Positions 24,846 through 35,286 of a DNA stretch of 64,000 nucleotides are shown here, one piece after another. The notes under the pieces were generated by a model that saw only the letters and a program-made list of their open reading frames with translations, was not told the DNA's origin and made no database searches. The stretch's first letter is position 1. Each line of letters begins with the position of its first letter. The position numbers were made by a program, and so were the translations under genes. Source of the stretch: Oscillospiraceae bacterium (GTDB taxonomy: Bacteria > Bacillota > Clostridia > Oscillospirales > Ruminococcaceae); the NCBI GenBank assembly GCA_031282245.1, contig JAITEB010000012.1:1-64000 (forward strand), in the 5' to 3' direction.

Positions 24846-25442
24846 TTATTTGACCGCGAACACCCCCGAAAGTTCTTCTGAAAAATCATAGCTTGCGGAA
24901 TAGCCCTTATAAGTCACAGTGACAATTTTGTCAAGAACGTACCCGTCAACCAGGTTGTTGACAATCAGACCATAGCCGTCCGGAATATTTGTTTCTGCAT
25001 AGAGCGTCTCTCCGGGTTCGTATTGCATACTTGCTTTGTTATATTCCACAGACTGAACTTTGATTGCCGAGCCTACAAAGCGCGGGATGACGATAAAGTA
25101 AGGCTTTTCGGTCTCGACGGGCTGAACCCGTTCCGGCCACGGATCGGGAAGAGCGTTTACTTCCATCCACTTCATCCGGGAACCGTCGCCATAGCTTTTG
25201 ACGCCCATTAGCGCCTCTGCGGGCATTTCCTCAAAACCTGGCACTGTTAAAATAGCGGTATTGATTTCCGCTTCTGGGAATGGGTTTTCATCCGGTTTGG
25301 AAGGGTTTTCAGGCTCCCGGGAAGACAGCGCCTCCGAAGACGCTTCCGGGCTTGCTGTAAAAGCGTCCGCTATGCTTTTTGTGTAAGAGCAGCCGCAAAG
25401 CGCAACTGCGGCGGCTGCCAGGGCGCAAAGCAATTTTTTCAT
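24846..25442 (-). CDS. Lipoprotein of unknown function
   Basis: A 198-residue protein with a classic lipoprotein signal (LCGC, C18) and a Ser/Glu/Pro-rich linker (about 30-58). A folded region of about 135 residues follows with no recognised motif; ILTVPGFEEMPAEALMGVK, YFIVIPRFVGSAIKVQSVEY and GYGLIVNN look like beta strands. GGAGGT precedes the ATG. It is a single gene on the minus strand, convergent with the amidase and divergent from the DUF5685 gene. Location outside the membrane is well supported; the role is unknown. Confidence 0.8.
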   Translation of the reverse strand: MKKLLCALAAAAVALCGCSYTKSIADAFTASPEASSEALSSREPENPSKPDENPFPEAEINTAILTVPGFEEMPAEALMGVKSYGDGSRMKWMEVNALPDPWPERVQPVETEKPYFIVIPRFVGSAIKVQSVEYNKASMQYEPGETLYAETNIPDGYGLIVNNLVDGYVLDKIVTVTYKGYSASYDFSEELSGVFAVK

Positions 25443-25692
25443 TTATATAAACCTCCAAATTTGCTTTTTCTCTGCTATAATTATATATTAACCTTTTGCT
25501 AAAATAAAGCAAAAGCAACAAGTTTACAATTTTTTAATTGTATTTATAGGCTTTCTAGTGTAATCTTTATATGCTTTTATAAAATGACAAATTATCCCCG
25601 GCTTTTTAAAAATATATTATAATAGTTACGAAAATAAATTTTTAAAAATTTCGCTCTTTGTTTTTATGTGCGTCGCGGACAGGTGGTATAAT

Positions 25693-26580
25693 ATGTTCGG
25701 GTATATCAAAATATATAAACCGGAAATGAAAATTTCGGAATACGAACTGTATTCCTCGGTTTACTGCGGGATGTGCCGCCAGCTTGGGCGCGCTTTCGGC
25801 GCTTTTGCAAAGCTTACGCTTAACTATGACTTCGCCTTTCTCGCGCTTCTTGGCCTTGCCATAAACGAAGAGCCTATTTGCATTGAGAGAAAAACCTGCG
25901 GAGCAAACCCGCTTCTGCGCAAAAAATGCTGCCTTGTCAACAATTCTCTTGAATACGGCGCCGATATTGCAATGCTTATGCTTTTTTATAAACTGAAAGA
26001 CAATATTGACGACAGCGCCTTTATTAAAAAAATACCGTTGTATTTTCTGTATCCTTTTGCCGCGGCGGCCAGGAACAAGGCCGGAAAGCGCCTGCCCGAA
26101 ACAGACGCTCTAATATCTGAGGCCATGCTTCGTCAGCGCAGTTTGGAGCGGGAAAACTGCGATAATATCGACGCCGCTTGCGAGCCTTCGGCTTCAGCGC
26201 TTGCCGCCGTTTTTGAAGCGCTTTCCGGGAACGAAAGCCAAAAACGGGTATTGAACCGGCTGGGGTATTTGCTTGGCCGCTGGGTCTATCTGGTCGATGC
26301 GGCGGACGATTGGGAAAAAGACAAAAAAAGCGGCGGATATAATATTCTATTGCGCAAGTTCCCGGAAATCGGCGACGCCGCGGCAGCCAGACAAAAACTG
26401 GAATTTTCGCTGAATCTGACGCTTGGGGAAATTTTCAGCGTCTTCAACCTGCTTGATACAAAAAGATTCCGCCCTATTTTGGGCAATATAATATATACAG
26501 GTCTTCCCGAGGTTCAAAAGGCTGTTCTTGAAGGGCGCTTCCGCAAAAAAGAGCACGAGGGGAAAAAGACCGCCATTTAA
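25693..26580 (+). CDS. DUF5685 family protein
   Basis: A 295-residue protein of the DUF5685 family, conserved in Clostridia and without a known function. ATG 25693 follows AGGTGG by 6 bases. The N-terminus MFGYIKIYKPEMKISEYELY leads into YCGMCRQLGR with a CxxC pair (C25, C28), and GANPLLRKKCCLVN brings another cysteine pair. The mostly helical remainder includes WVYLVDAADDWEKDKKSGGYN, which contains acidic motifs similar in look to those of isoprenoid enzymes, although I would not assign an activity. It is followed by a J-domain gene and a membrane protein gene, an arrangement I know as recurrent in this class. Confidence 0.85.
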   Translation: MFGYIKIYKPEMKISEYELYSSVYCGMCRQLGRAFGAFAKLTLNYDFAFLALLGLAINEEPICIERKTCGANPLLRKKCCLVNNSLEYGADIAMLMLFYKLKDNIDDSAFIKKIPLYFLYPFAAAARNKAGKRLPETDALISEAMLRQRSLERENCDNIDAACEPSASALAAVFEALSGNESQKRVLNRLGYLLGRWVYLVDAADDWEKDKKSGGYNILLRKFPEIGDAAAARQKLEFSLNLTLGEIFSVFNLLDTKRFRPILGNIIYTGLPEVQKAVLEGRFRKKEHEGKKTAI

Positions 26581-26617
26581 AAAAAGAGCATCAATATTTT
26601 GATTTGATTATATATAA

Positions 26618-27851
<1,234 letters not shown>

Positions 27852-27864
27852 CGCGGTATAAATA

Positions 27865-27904
27865 AAAACGTCAGCCGCCTGATCCTCGGTCTGGCGTTTT
27901 GTTT
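27865..27904 (+). terminator. Rho-independent terminator
   Basis: AAAACGTCAG and CTGGCGTTTT pair (one G-T wobble) around a 16-base loop, ending in four T and GTTT. It closes the DUF5685 operon. Confidence 0.65.
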
Positions 27905-27928
27905 CAAAAAAGGGGTTGCTATCGTATT

Positions 27929-28639
27929 ATGCCGGCAGACCATTCGGCTCACCGAAAAAGAATCAAAGAGCAATGTCTCCAATCCGGACTTAAAAGCTTC
28001 CCCGCCCATAACAAGCTGGAAATTCTGCTTTTTCACTCCATCCCGCGGAAGGACACAAACCCCGTCGCACATGCCTTGATAGAACGCTTCGGAAGTCTTT
28101 CCGCCGTTTTTGACGCGCCTTATGGCGAGCTTTTGAAAGTGCCGGAGATCGGCGAGGCCAGCGCCTTTTTGATAAAGCTTATCCCCCAGCTTGCCGCCGC
28201 CTATATGGAGGACAAAACCGGAGGAAAAACAGTTATCCTGGACAGCCCGGAAAAGGCGGGGAAATTTCTTATTCCCAAATTTCTTGGAAAAACGAACGAA
28301 TGCGTCTTTGCCGCCGCACTGGATTCTCAAAAAAGGCTGCTTTCCTGCCAGCAGGTTTTTGAGGGCGGCATATCCAGCGTTGACATATCAGTGCGGAAAA
28401 TTGCGGAGCTGTGTTTGCGGGTGAGCGCGGTCTCTGTGATAGTCGCCCACAATCACCCGAACGGCATTGCCGTCCCCTCAAAAGAGGATTTGTATTCCAG
28501 CGGGAGAATAACGCTTGCGCTGGAAATGCTTGGGGTAGAGGTTGTCGACCACATGATCGTTGTTGACGACGACTACTGCGCTCTGGGCACTTGCAGGCAG
28601 TTTGCGCAGAGCGTCTGGGGCGGGGACTTCTCTTTCTAG
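27929..28639 (+). CDS. radC: RadC-like JAB/MPN domain protein
   Basis: A 236-residue protein of the RadC family. The N-terminal half is a helix-hairpin-helix-like domain (about 25-95). The C-terminal MPN domain keeps the JAMM metal site: HNHPNGIAVPSKED with H174, H176 and D187. Family proteins were once linked to DNA repair, but that role is not well proven. Lengths and motifs are those of the chromosomal form. ATG 27929 lies 13 bases after AAGGGG. The gene stands alone between a terminator and the convergent DUF3006 gene. Confidence 0.92.
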   Translation: MPADHSAHRKRIKEQCLQSGLKSFPAHNKLEILLFHSIPRKDTNPVAHALIERFGSLSAVFDAPYGELLKVPEIGEASAFLIKLIPQLAAAYMEDKTGGKTVILDSPEKAGKFLIPKFLGKTNECVFAAALDSQKRLLSCQQVFEGGISSVDISVRKIAELCLRVSAVSVIVAHNHPNGIAVPSKEDLYSSGRITLALEMLGVEVVDHMIVVDDDYCALGTCRQFAQSVWGGDFSF

Positions 28640-28693
28640 CTTATGCTCACCCAAAACAAGCGATATAATATAAGCAAATATTTGCGGACGCAA

Positions 28694-28927
28694 TCATTGA
28701 GAAAGCTGGTTTTTTTTGAATAAAAGCTTCTGCAAGCGCATGCTCCGCGCCTTTCTGCGCTCGGTTTCAAAGGGGTCGAGTACGACCCTGTTCTGTTCGT
28801 CCAGTGTGAAACAGTCGGTTTCGCGCGCCTCCGGCGGGAACATGCTCCGGGGCAAATCAATTTTCTTTCTGTTCTCGTCCTCGCAGACAGCCCAGTCCCC
28901 CTCAAAGCGGTCAATGCTGTAAATCAT
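28694..28927 (-). CDS. DUF3006 family small protein
   Basis: A 77-residue acidic/basic protein starting MIYSIDRFEGDWAVCEDEN, with KIDLPRSMFPPEARETDCF in the middle. This matches DUF3006, a small beta-rich domain whose gene is regularly found next to ComEC-like metallo-hydrolases. Its ATG overlaps the TGA of the upstream hydrolase gene by 4 bases, so the two are co-translated. The function is unknown; a role as partner of the hydrolase is inferred only from this recurrent pairing. Confidence 0.85.
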   Translation of the reverse strand: MIYSIDRFEGDWAVCEDENRKKIDLPRSMFPPEARETDCFTLDEQNRVVLDPFETERRKARSMRLQKLLFKKNQLSQ

Positions 28928-29916
28928 TTTTTCTCCAGCTCCACTTGAATTGAATAATCGCTGATAATAAACTCTATATTGCCGTTTAAATCAGTCCTGT
29001 AATATGGAATCTTCATAGCTTCCAGCTTCTGGATAGTCTCTTTGTGAGGGTGCCCGTATTTGTTGTCCAGGCCGCAGGAGATCGCCACATAAGAGGGTTT
29101 GACCTTGTCGAGCAGCTCCTGTGTGCTGGCGGTGCTGCTGCCGTGGTGGCCGGCAATATAAATATCCGCTTTCAGGTCTATGTTGAGGCCGATAACGGCC
29201 CGCTCGGCGGCTTTTTCGGCGTCTCCCGTGACAAGGACGCGGCGCGCGCCGAAAGTTATCATGCTGACCACCGACATATTGTTGATCTCGTTGTATGTGG
29301 ACACAGGCCCGAGAACCTCAAGATGCATTGCCCCTATGTCATAAGTATCCCCAACATTTGCCGCGGTTATACTCTTTCCCTGCTCCTGGATTAACTCAAG
29401 AACGTCAAGATAGGTGTTTGTCGTGGGAACAATGCTCTTGGGCATAGTCGGCATGATAATCTGTTTGAAATCAATCTGCCGCATAACCTCGTCCATGCCG
29501 CCGATGTGGTCGGAGTGCGGGTGTGTGCCGATAAACAGGTCGACAGAGCCGATGCCCAGCTTGTTCAGATAATTAATAATAGTTTTCCCTGTGCCGTTTT
29601 CGCCCGCGTCGATCATAATAGTTTTACCGTTGGATACAAAAAGCGACGAACTTCCCTGGCCAACGTCGATCACATGCATCTGCATTGTTTCGGAAGGCGC
29701 GGCGACGGGAAGCTCCGACTGTCCCGCAACATCCGCGGGAGCCGCCGCGCTTGCGTTTTGTCCGGGAACTGAATTTGTCTGCGCCGGCGTGTCGGCCGGG
29801 GAATTCTGGCTGAACAGAAAATACAGGACGATAGCTATAACGGCGATAATGCCGCCGATACCCCCCATTTTCTGGCCATTTTTACTGCCGCTCTTTTTTT
29901 TGCTGTTTTGAGCCAT
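28924..29916 (-). CDS. ComEC/Rec2-like MBL-fold hydrolase, membrane-anchored
   Basis: A 330-residue protein with one N-terminal membrane helix (about 18-36), a Pro/Ala/Ser linker and a metallo-beta-lactamase domain of the ComEC C-terminal type, probably outside the cell. MHVIDVGQGSS (about 80-90), IDAGENG, GTHPHSDHIGGMD with H132, H134, D136, H137, VTGDAEKAAE and AGHHGSS are all present. Stand-alone forms of this domain are thought to be nucleases or phosphodiesterases acting on DNA taken up or released, but this is not settled. It does not have the ComEC competence membrane domain. The DUF3006 gene overlaps its 3' end. Confidence 0.9.
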   Translation of the reverse strand: MAQNSKKKSGSKNGQKMGGIGGIIAVIAIVLYFLFSQNSPADTPAQTNSVPGQNASAAAPADVAGQSELPVAAPSETMQMHVIDVGQGSSSLFVSNGKTIMIDAGENGTGKTIINYLNKLGIGSVDLFIGTHPHSDHIGGMDEVMRQIDFKQIIMPTMPKSIVPTTNTYLDVLELIQEQGKSITAANVGDTYDIGAMHLEVLGPVSTYNEINNMSVVSMITFGARRVLVTGDAEKAAERAVIGLNIDLKADIYIAGHHGSSTASTQELLDKVKPSYVAISCGLDNKYGHPHKETIQKLEAMKIPYYRTDLNGNIEFIISDYSIQVELEKK

Positions 29917-30019
29917 AAGTTCTATGCCTCTCTTTCATAATATTATATATATTTTATTAAGTGGGGCGGCAAGGCCCCCCGAAAAAGCGTAAAAACAGGA
30001 TGAACGCCGTCTGGGTGCT

Positions 30020-30241
30020 TTACTCCCGGGGAGTTTCCGCCTTTTTGATTGCAAAAGGCATACTTTCCGAAATGGATTCCCGCAGCGAATTGCCCAAAAC
30101 AGGGTCTCTTCCGTCGGAAGTAAAGGGGAACGGGGTATCTGTGAAAAAAACTATGTATAACGTAAATAATATTATAACTGCCGCCGAAATCACCCCCGCA
30201 TTCCACCAGCGCTTTTTTCGTGTTTCCTGGTCCGCTGACAT
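30020..30241 (-). CDS. Small membrane protein, 73 aa, unknown
   Basis: A short protein with a basic N-terminus (MSADQETRKKRWWNAG), one membrane helix (about 16-35, VISAAVIILFTLYIVFF) and a polar tail ending KKAETPRE. The ATG at 30239-30241 is preceded by GAAAGAAG. A textbook promoter lies at 30278-30306. Another frame on the same strand (29943-30260) is open but has no such composition. The single-helix plan with an external tail is all that can be said about its role. Confidence 0.65.
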   Translation of the reverse strand: MSADQETRKKRWWNAGVISAAVIILFTLYIVFFTDTPFPFTSDGRDPVLGNSLRESISESMPFAIKKAETPRE

Positions 30242-30277
30242 TATTTTCAACTTCTTTCACAAATTTATTGTGAATAA

Positions 30278-30306
30278 ATTATAACATATATGACCTGAAA
30301 AATCAA
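30278..30306 (-). promoter_or_regulatory. Promoter of the 73-aa membrane protein
   Basis: On the minus strand TTGATT (30301-30306) and TATAAT (30278-30283) are spaced by exactly 17 bases. Confidence 0.75.
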
Positions 30307-30409
30307 AATATAATTATAAAAAATGAGTAAATTTATACAGAACTCTGATACACATGTAATTTGTATTTAAAACTTGCAGGGGGCGGAAAATCATCCGCCC
30401 TCTGTGTTT

Positions 30410-32029
30410 TTATAAATTTTTTTTAATAACCCGCGCCTCATACGGTTCAAGCCAGGCATTCTGTTCTGTGCGGCCTGTGTTCGAGATAATTATCTCGCCG
30501 GGGAAAAGCGCGGTTTTTCTTTTTTTGGAAAAATTCAAAAGCGTGATAAGGCTTTCCCCGTCAAGCTCCCGCGCGAAAGCCATCACGTCCCTGTCGGCGT
30601 AAAGCGGCTTGAAAGCGCCGTATTTAAGCGTCGCGCTGGAAGCCCTAAGCGCAAGCATTTTCTTGTAGTAGCTCAGCACGGAATCAGGATCGTCTTTTTG
30701 AGCGTCGTAATTAATGCGCGCGTAATTTGAATTTATGCCCAGCCAGGGCGTTCCGGAAGTAAAACCCGCGCCGGTTTGGGCGCTCCATTGAACGGGCGTT
30801 CTTGCATTGTCGCGCGAGGCCGTCCGGATAAGCTCCCAGCGGAAAGCCGCCGGAATCCGCATTTTTTTCGCAAGGGCGTAAATATTCCGGCTTTCAACAT
30901 CGTTGAGCTGCTCCATGGATGTGAAGTCGAAATTAGTCATGCCGATTTCCTGCCCTTGATAAATAAAGGGCGTCCCCCGGAGAGTGAAGAGCAGAGTGGC
31001 CAGCATTTTTGCGCTTTCTTTCCAGTATTTTTTGTCGTCGCCGTAATGCGAGACAATGCGCGGCTGATCGTGGTTCTCCAGATAAACTGCGTTCCATTCA
31101 AGCCCCTGCTGCCACTTGCCCAAAACCTCCAAAAGCTTTTCCGCGCTGAAGCGCTTAGGGACATAGCGGGCAATGCGGCGGTCAACCTCCAGATGGTCAA
31201 AATAAAATAGCATGTCAAGCTCGCCGCGTTCTTTGTCGCAGAGAAGCTTCGCTTCGTCAAGCCCGACCATGGCTGTTTCGCCGACGGTGAAGCAGTCGTA
31301 TTTGTCCAGAACGTCCCGGCGAAGCTCCCGCAAAATTTCGTGGTTGCGGCGCTGGGATTTATAGTGCTCGATTCCCCGCGTGATAATTGCGGGCTTGCCG
31401 TCTTTGAAAGAAGTTTTGTAAAGCAGGTTTATCACGTCGCAGCGAAAACCCCGAATTCCCTTTTCAAGCCAAAAGCGCAGTATTTCTTTCACTTCTTCAA
31501 GCACTTTCGGGTTGCGGTAATTCAAGTCCGGCTGTTTTTTGTCGAACAGATGCAGATAATATTCGCCGCGTTCTTTGTCGAACTCCCAGACGTCGCCCAT
31601 AAAAAAGCCTGTCCAGTTGTTCGGGGGCGAGCCGTCCGGCTTTGGGGCTTTCCAGATATAATAATCTTTATAGTCCGGGTCACCCGCCCGGCTTTTTTTG
31701 AACCACTCGTGCTCGTCAGAAGTGTGATTTATCACCAGATCCATTATGATTTTTATGCCGCGTTTGCCGGCTTCTGAGATTAAATTCTCCATATCCCGCA
31801 TTGTGCCGAACTTAGGGTTAATTGCGCGGTAGTCGCTGATGTCATAGCCGTTGTCCGCGTCCGGGGAAGCGTAAACCGGCGAAAGCCAGATTATCCCGGC
31901 GCCAAGCGCCCTGATTTCGTCAAGGCGGGAGATAATGCCTGGGATATCGCCGACGCCGTCGCCGTTTGAATCCTGGAAGCTGCGCGGATAAATTTGGTAT
32001 ACGGCTTCTTCCTGCCACCATTTGCCCAT
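30410..32029 (-). CDS. GH13 oligo-1,6-glucosidase-like alpha-glucosidase
   Basis: A cytoplasmic 539-residue GH13 enzyme, paralogue of the product of 16447-18129. Conserved regions: DLVINHTS (about 97-104), GFRCDVIN with nucleophile D198, VGETAM with acid E251 and NHDQPR with D321. Val after the nucleophile again suggests alpha-1,6 preference. The first residues MGKWWQEEAVYQIYPRSF are typical. The start follows GGAGG. It is the second gene of a minus-strand pair with the GH1 enzyme, 32 bases apart, so one operon probably handles both alpha- and beta-linked oligosaccharides. Confidence 0.95.
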   Translation of the reverse strand: MGKWWQEEAVYQIYPRSFQDSNGDGVGDIPGIISRLDEIRALGAGIIWLSPVYASPDADNGYDISDYRAINPKFGTMRDMENLISEAGKRGIKIIMDLVINHTSDEHEWFKKSRAGDPDYKDYYIWKAPKPDGSPPNNWTGFFMGDVWEFDKERGEYYLHLFDKKQPDLNYRNPKVLEEVKEILRFWLEKGIRGFRCDVINLLYKTSFKDGKPAIITRGIEHYKSQRRNHEILRELRRDVLDKYDCFTVGETAMVGLDEAKLLCDKERGELDMLFYFDHLEVDRRIARYVPKRFSAEKLLEVLGKWQQGLEWNAVYLENHDQPRIVSHYGDDKKYWKESAKMLATLLFTLRGTPFIYQGQEIGMTNFDFTSMEQLNDVESRNIYALAKKMRIPAAFRWELIRTASRDNARTPVQWSAQTGAGFTSGTPWLGINSNYARINYDAQKDDPDSVLSYYKKMLALRASSATLKYGAFKPLYADRDVMAFARELDGESLITLLNFSKKRKTALFPGEIIISNTGRTEQNAWLEPYEARVIKKNL

Positions 32030-32061
32030 TTTTGTGAACCTCCGTTCAGGTATTTTTTATA

Positions 32062-33360
32062 TTATGTCGATTCTTGTTCGGGTTCCCTGTTCGTCCTGTA
32101 CTTCTGGCCCTTGACGTACCAGTTGTAAATCTCGTCGGTCACGCCGCCGGAAGCCGACACAGCGGACAAAAATTTACCGCTGTTTTTGACGGTTCTTTTC
32201 TGGCTCTCGTAATCGACATGAACTATACCAAAACGCGCCGATTCGCCCTCCAGCCATTCCCAATTGTCCGTGAAACTCCAGTGATAATATCGCTCAAACG
32301 GAAGTTCGCTTTCGCTTATCGCTTTAAGGTGCTCATAAAGATACAGCGAACGGAAAGCGTCGCTGTTGTCGCAGGTTCCGTTTTCGGTGACATAAATCGG
32401 AAGGGGCAGCAGCTTGTGGAGCTTTTCGGCGCACTCGACTAAACCCTGCGGGTAAATTTCCCAGCCGAGATCGTTCACAGGGACATTTTCTTTCACCCCG
32501 TCGCGCGGGCCAGTTATAACTGAGCGGCTGTAGTAGTTCAGCCCGATAAAATCGGAATACTGCCCGGGTTTAAGTTTGAGAAAATTTGTCAGCGGCCACT
32601 CAAAACGCCCGAAATAAAAGGCTTTTTCAAGGCTTTCAAGCTGGGTTTTTCTGCCCAGCCACGCATAAAAGCGGTGAAGCGGGTTCAAGGGGTTTTTGGG
32701 GACATACGGTCTTGAATGGTGCGCAAAGCCGACTTTTGCCTCCGGGAACAGCTCGTGAATTTTCTCACAGGTCAGGATATGCGCCAAAGCCAGATTTGAC
32801 AGAACATCCGCGAACAGGGAGAAAGATTTTTCCCCCGGCGGCCATACGCCGAAAAAATATCCGTGACTGGCGTAAACATTCGGCTCGTTTATAGTGCAGT
32901 ACTCGTCAGCGTCTTTCCCAAAAGCGGAGACGATTTTTTTCGCGAACTCCAGAAAATAGTCTATGTTTTCTGTCTTGGCGAAAGCGCCCATCGCGTCGAA
33001 CCATCCGGGGTTTGAGAAATGGTGAAGAGTGACGAGCGGCTTTATGCCGAAGCTGTTTAATAATTTTATCTCGTCTGTGTAATGCTTTATTGCGTCCTCG
33101 TTGAAAATACCCTTTTGCGGCTCAATCCGCGCCCATTCGACGCCCATTCGGTATACCGGAAAACCCAGGCTTTTCATAAGCTCTGTGTCTTCCTTCCAAA
33201 GATCATAATGCTTATCGGCGCGCGCCGGATCCGCGCCGTCTTTGATATGCCCCTTTTTATACCATTCATTCCAGCTATGCCCCAAATCCCCGCCCTCTGT
33301 CTGGGTGGCGGCGGTGGCGGTTCCGATTTTAAAGCCGGGTTTCAGCTTGAATTCGTGCAC
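32062..33360 (-). CDS. GH1 beta-glucosidase/6-phospho-beta-glucosidase
   Basis: A 432-residue GH1 enzyme in a (beta/alpha)8 fold, cytoplasmic. The acid/base E159 lies in TINEPNVY and the nucleophile E326 in YVTENGTCD; FKIGTATAATQTEGG at the start and YYHWSFTDNWEW near 358 are also typical. GTG at 33360 follows AGAGGTG. No phosphotransferase genes are nearby, so a non-phosphorylated beta-glucoside is more likely than a 6-phospho one, but that is not decided by the sequence. It precedes the GH13 gene in the same operon. Confidence 0.93.
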   Translation of the reverse strand: MHEFKLKPGFKIGTATAATQTEGGDLGHSWNEWYKKGHIKDGADPARADKHYDLWKEDTELMKSLGFPVYRMGVEWARIEPQKGIFNEDAIKHYTDEIKLLNSFGIKPLVTLHHFSNPGWFDAMGAFAKTENIDYFLEFAKKIVSAFGKDADEYCTINEPNVYASHGYFFGVWPPGEKSFSLFADVLSNLALAHILTCEKIHELFPEAKVGFAHHSRPYVPKNPLNPLHRFYAWLGRKTQLESLEKAFYFGRFEWPLTNFLKLKPGQYSDFIGLNYYSRSVITGPRDGVKENVPVNDLGWEIYPQGLVECAEKLHKLLPLPIYVTENGTCDNSDAFRSLYLYEHLKAISESELPFERYYHWSFTDNWEWLEGESARFGIVHVDYESQKRTVKNSGKFLSAVSASGGVTDEIYNWYVKGQKYRTNREPEQEST

Positions 33361-33510
33361 AAGAAGTCACCTCTTTTTATTTTTACGCGCTGTAAATTTA
33401 TTTATATTATAACAGCAAAAAGGCGGCGCTTACAAGCATATTTTAATTTTTTAGGCGGATGCCGGAAAAAAATCCGTTCTGGCTTTATAAAAGACTTAAA
33501 TTTTAGACCT

Positions 33511-34314
33511 TCATGAAAAAACATCCCGCACAATGGCAAGGTTTTCTTCGGAGAAAGAAAAAACGCCCCCATCGAAAATGCCCTCCGGAAAAATCGCTTC
33601 GACCTTCGCGCCTTCTGTGCAAAGCTCCGCAAAAGAATTTTCCAGACGCATAAAATCCAGATAAGTCAGGTTCGTATCGGCCAAGTTCACAAAGTACCGA
33701 AAGACGCTCTCCAGCTGTCCCGCAAAGTCTTTGTCAAAGCGCTGCTCTATGCCCCTCGCAATAATATCCGTCTGCATGTGAATCCGCTGGAGTTCGCCGC
33801 CTTCAAAGCCGGGAAATTCAAAAATAGTGCGTATTCTCTCGCCGCCGAGCTTCTGTCTGCCTTCGGGGATGTTGATATACCTGCCCCCCTCGCCCTCGTT
33901 GTAAACCATGTTATAGGGCACGGAATAGCTCACAGCTCCAATATAGTCTATCAGTCCGGCAAAATCGGCCATTCCCATTCGGGCGAACCTGTCGGCAGGC
34001 GCTGCGACAAGCGTTTTTACAGCTGCCGCCGAAGGCGGGAAAGAGGCCACGCTTATTTTTTTCGCGGCAAAATCGAACTTGATCAGGCAGACGAGTTCTA
34101 ATTCTTCGCCATTTTTGGCGGAAATTAAAAGCTTGAAAGCGGGTTCCGTTCCGGCCCGGGATTCTTCAACGGGTTGGCAGGCGTCGGGCTTAGCAGCCTG
34201 TGAGATTTTTTTCTCGCCTGTAAAAAAGGGTATAAAAAGGCATGTAAGCGCCATAAAAGTTACGGCAAAGGCGCTTGTGAAATAATTCGATGGCTGGCGG
34301 CGTTTTCCGCGCAT
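33511..34314 (-). CDS. LCP-like (LytR-CpsA-Psr) secreted protein, degenerate
   Basis: A 267-residue protein with an N-terminal membrane anchor (about 11-31) and an extracytoplasmic domain. The run VCLIKFDFAAKKISVASFPP (about 83-102), DFAGLIDYIGAVSYSVPYNM near 127 and IPEGRQKLGGERIRTIFEFP near 156 follow the layout of LCP glycopolymer ligases. The usual SIPRD motif reads SFPPS, so the key Arg and Asp are missing; ELQRIHMQTD retains part of the later Arg motif. It may be an inactive relative or a binding protein. Homology is moderate by eye. AGGAGG precedes the ATG. Single gene. Confidence 0.6.
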   Translation of the reverse strand: MRGKRRQPSNYFTSAFAVTFMALTCLFIPFFTGEKKISQAAKPDACQPVEESRAGTEPAFKLLISAKNGEELELVCLIKFDFAAKKISVASFPPSAAAVKTLVAAPADRFARMGMADFAGLIDYIGAVSYSVPYNMVYNEGEGGRYINIPEGRQKLGGERIRTIFEFPGFEGGELQRIHMQTDIIARGIEQRFDKDFAGQLESVFRYFVNLADTNLTYLDFMRLENSFAELCTEGAKVEAIFPEGIFDGGVFSFSEENLAIVRDVFS

Positions 34315-34445
34315 AGGCTGAGCCTCCTGGTTTTCTTAATTTCAGGAAGTATGGGCACCGAACAGGGGAAGCAATCGGGATTTATTGATTTTTCAGGCGT
34401 TTTTGCGCAAATTTTTCTTTTGGGCTGTTCAGGCTCGCGAGAAAA

Positions 34446-34454
34446 TGCTATAAT
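34446..34454 (+). promoter_or_regulatory. Extended -10 promoter
   Basis: TGCTATAAT, followed by TAA as in the lysis-module promoter, lies 52 bases before the DUF1624 gene. Confidence 0.5.
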
Positions 34455-34506
34455 TAATTCCAGACGTTTTGTACATGTGACTTAATTCAAGCGGGAGGAC
34501 AAAGCA

Positions 34507-35286
34507 ATGCAGACAAGAGCCGGCGCAGAACAAATAAAACCCAAGAACCGCCGCATAACCCTTCTGGACGAGCTTCGCGGCCTTGCCGTGATTCTTATGC
34601 TAATTTACCATGTCCTCTATGACCTCACATATTTTTTTCGCCTGCCTATCCCCCTGAACGCGCCCTATGTGGCCGCCTTCCAGTTTTTTTCAGGTTCGCT
34701 GTTTATACTGGTGGCGGGAATGTCCTGTGTTTACTCCAAAAGAAACGCCCGGCGCGGCGGGATTTACCTGCTGATTGCCATAGGCATCACAGTTGTGACT
34801 TATTTTATAAAAATGCCGATTTTGTTTGGCATTATTCACTTTATCGCCGTATGCAAGCTTCTTTATGCCGTGATTGGCAGGATTGTGGAGCGCGGCTCAG
34901 GCTGGGCGGGGCTGATTATTTTCGGCGCGCTGTTCATTGGCTTTGCGGCCTATTATTACAGCCAGATGAACCGCGTTCTGAATATCCCTTTCCCGCCGCT
35001 TCCGAAAAGCTTTTATAAACAGAACGTTCTGCTGTTTTTGATTGGCAACGGCTCCTACGGTTCGGCGGATTATTACCCGATTTTTCCATGGGTGTTCGTC
35101 TTCTTGACGGGGGCTTATGCGGGGAAAATTATCCGCGACAAAAACGCCGACGGGCATCTTTATTCGGGCGGAAAGTTCAGGGCGCTTGCCTTTGCCGGGC
35201 GGCACAGCCTTAGTATTTACGCCCTGCACCAGCCGATAATTCTGCTTATTTTATTTGTGATTTTCCAGATCAGGGTTTTTATCTGA
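34507..35286 (+). CDS. DUF1624 membrane protein (heparan-alpha-glucosaminide acetyltransferase-like)
   Basis: A 259-residue integral membrane protein with about seven helices. ITLLDELRGLAVILMLIYHVLYDL (18-41; a conserved D, R and H) is the mark of the DUF1624/HGSNAT-like acyltransferase group, which moves acetyl groups across the membrane to sugars. FSGSLFILVAGMSCVYSKRNARR, ILFGIIHFIAVCKLLYAV and FAGRHSLSIYALHQPI complete the pattern. The ATG follows GGGAGGA. Likely role: O- or N-acetylation of a surface glycan; no dedicated glycan locus surrounds it, so this stays an inference. Confidence 0.85.
   Translation: MQTRAGAEQIKPKNRRITLLDELRGLAVILMLIYHVLYDLTYFFRLPIPLNAPYVAAFQFFSGSLFILVAGMSCVYSKRNARRGGIYLLIAIGITVVTYFIKMPILFGIIHFIAVCKLLYAVIGRIVERGSGWAGLIIFGALFIGFAAYYYSQMNRVLNIPFPPLPKSFYKQNVLLFLIGNGSYGSADYYPIFPWVFVFLTGAYAGKIIRDKNADGHLYSGGKFRALAFAGRHSLSIYALHQPIILLILFVIFQIRVFI

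Noticed and set aside
25636..25651. Perfect 16-base palindrome AAATTTTT/AAAAATTT before the DUF5685 gene
   Set aside because: Made only of A and T runs in an AT-rich spacer; expected by chance.
29943..30260. Alternative minus-strand frame around the 73-residue membrane protein
   Set aside because: Its product is rich in His/Cys/Gly and unstructured in look; the other frame has a clear membrane helix and a better placed start.
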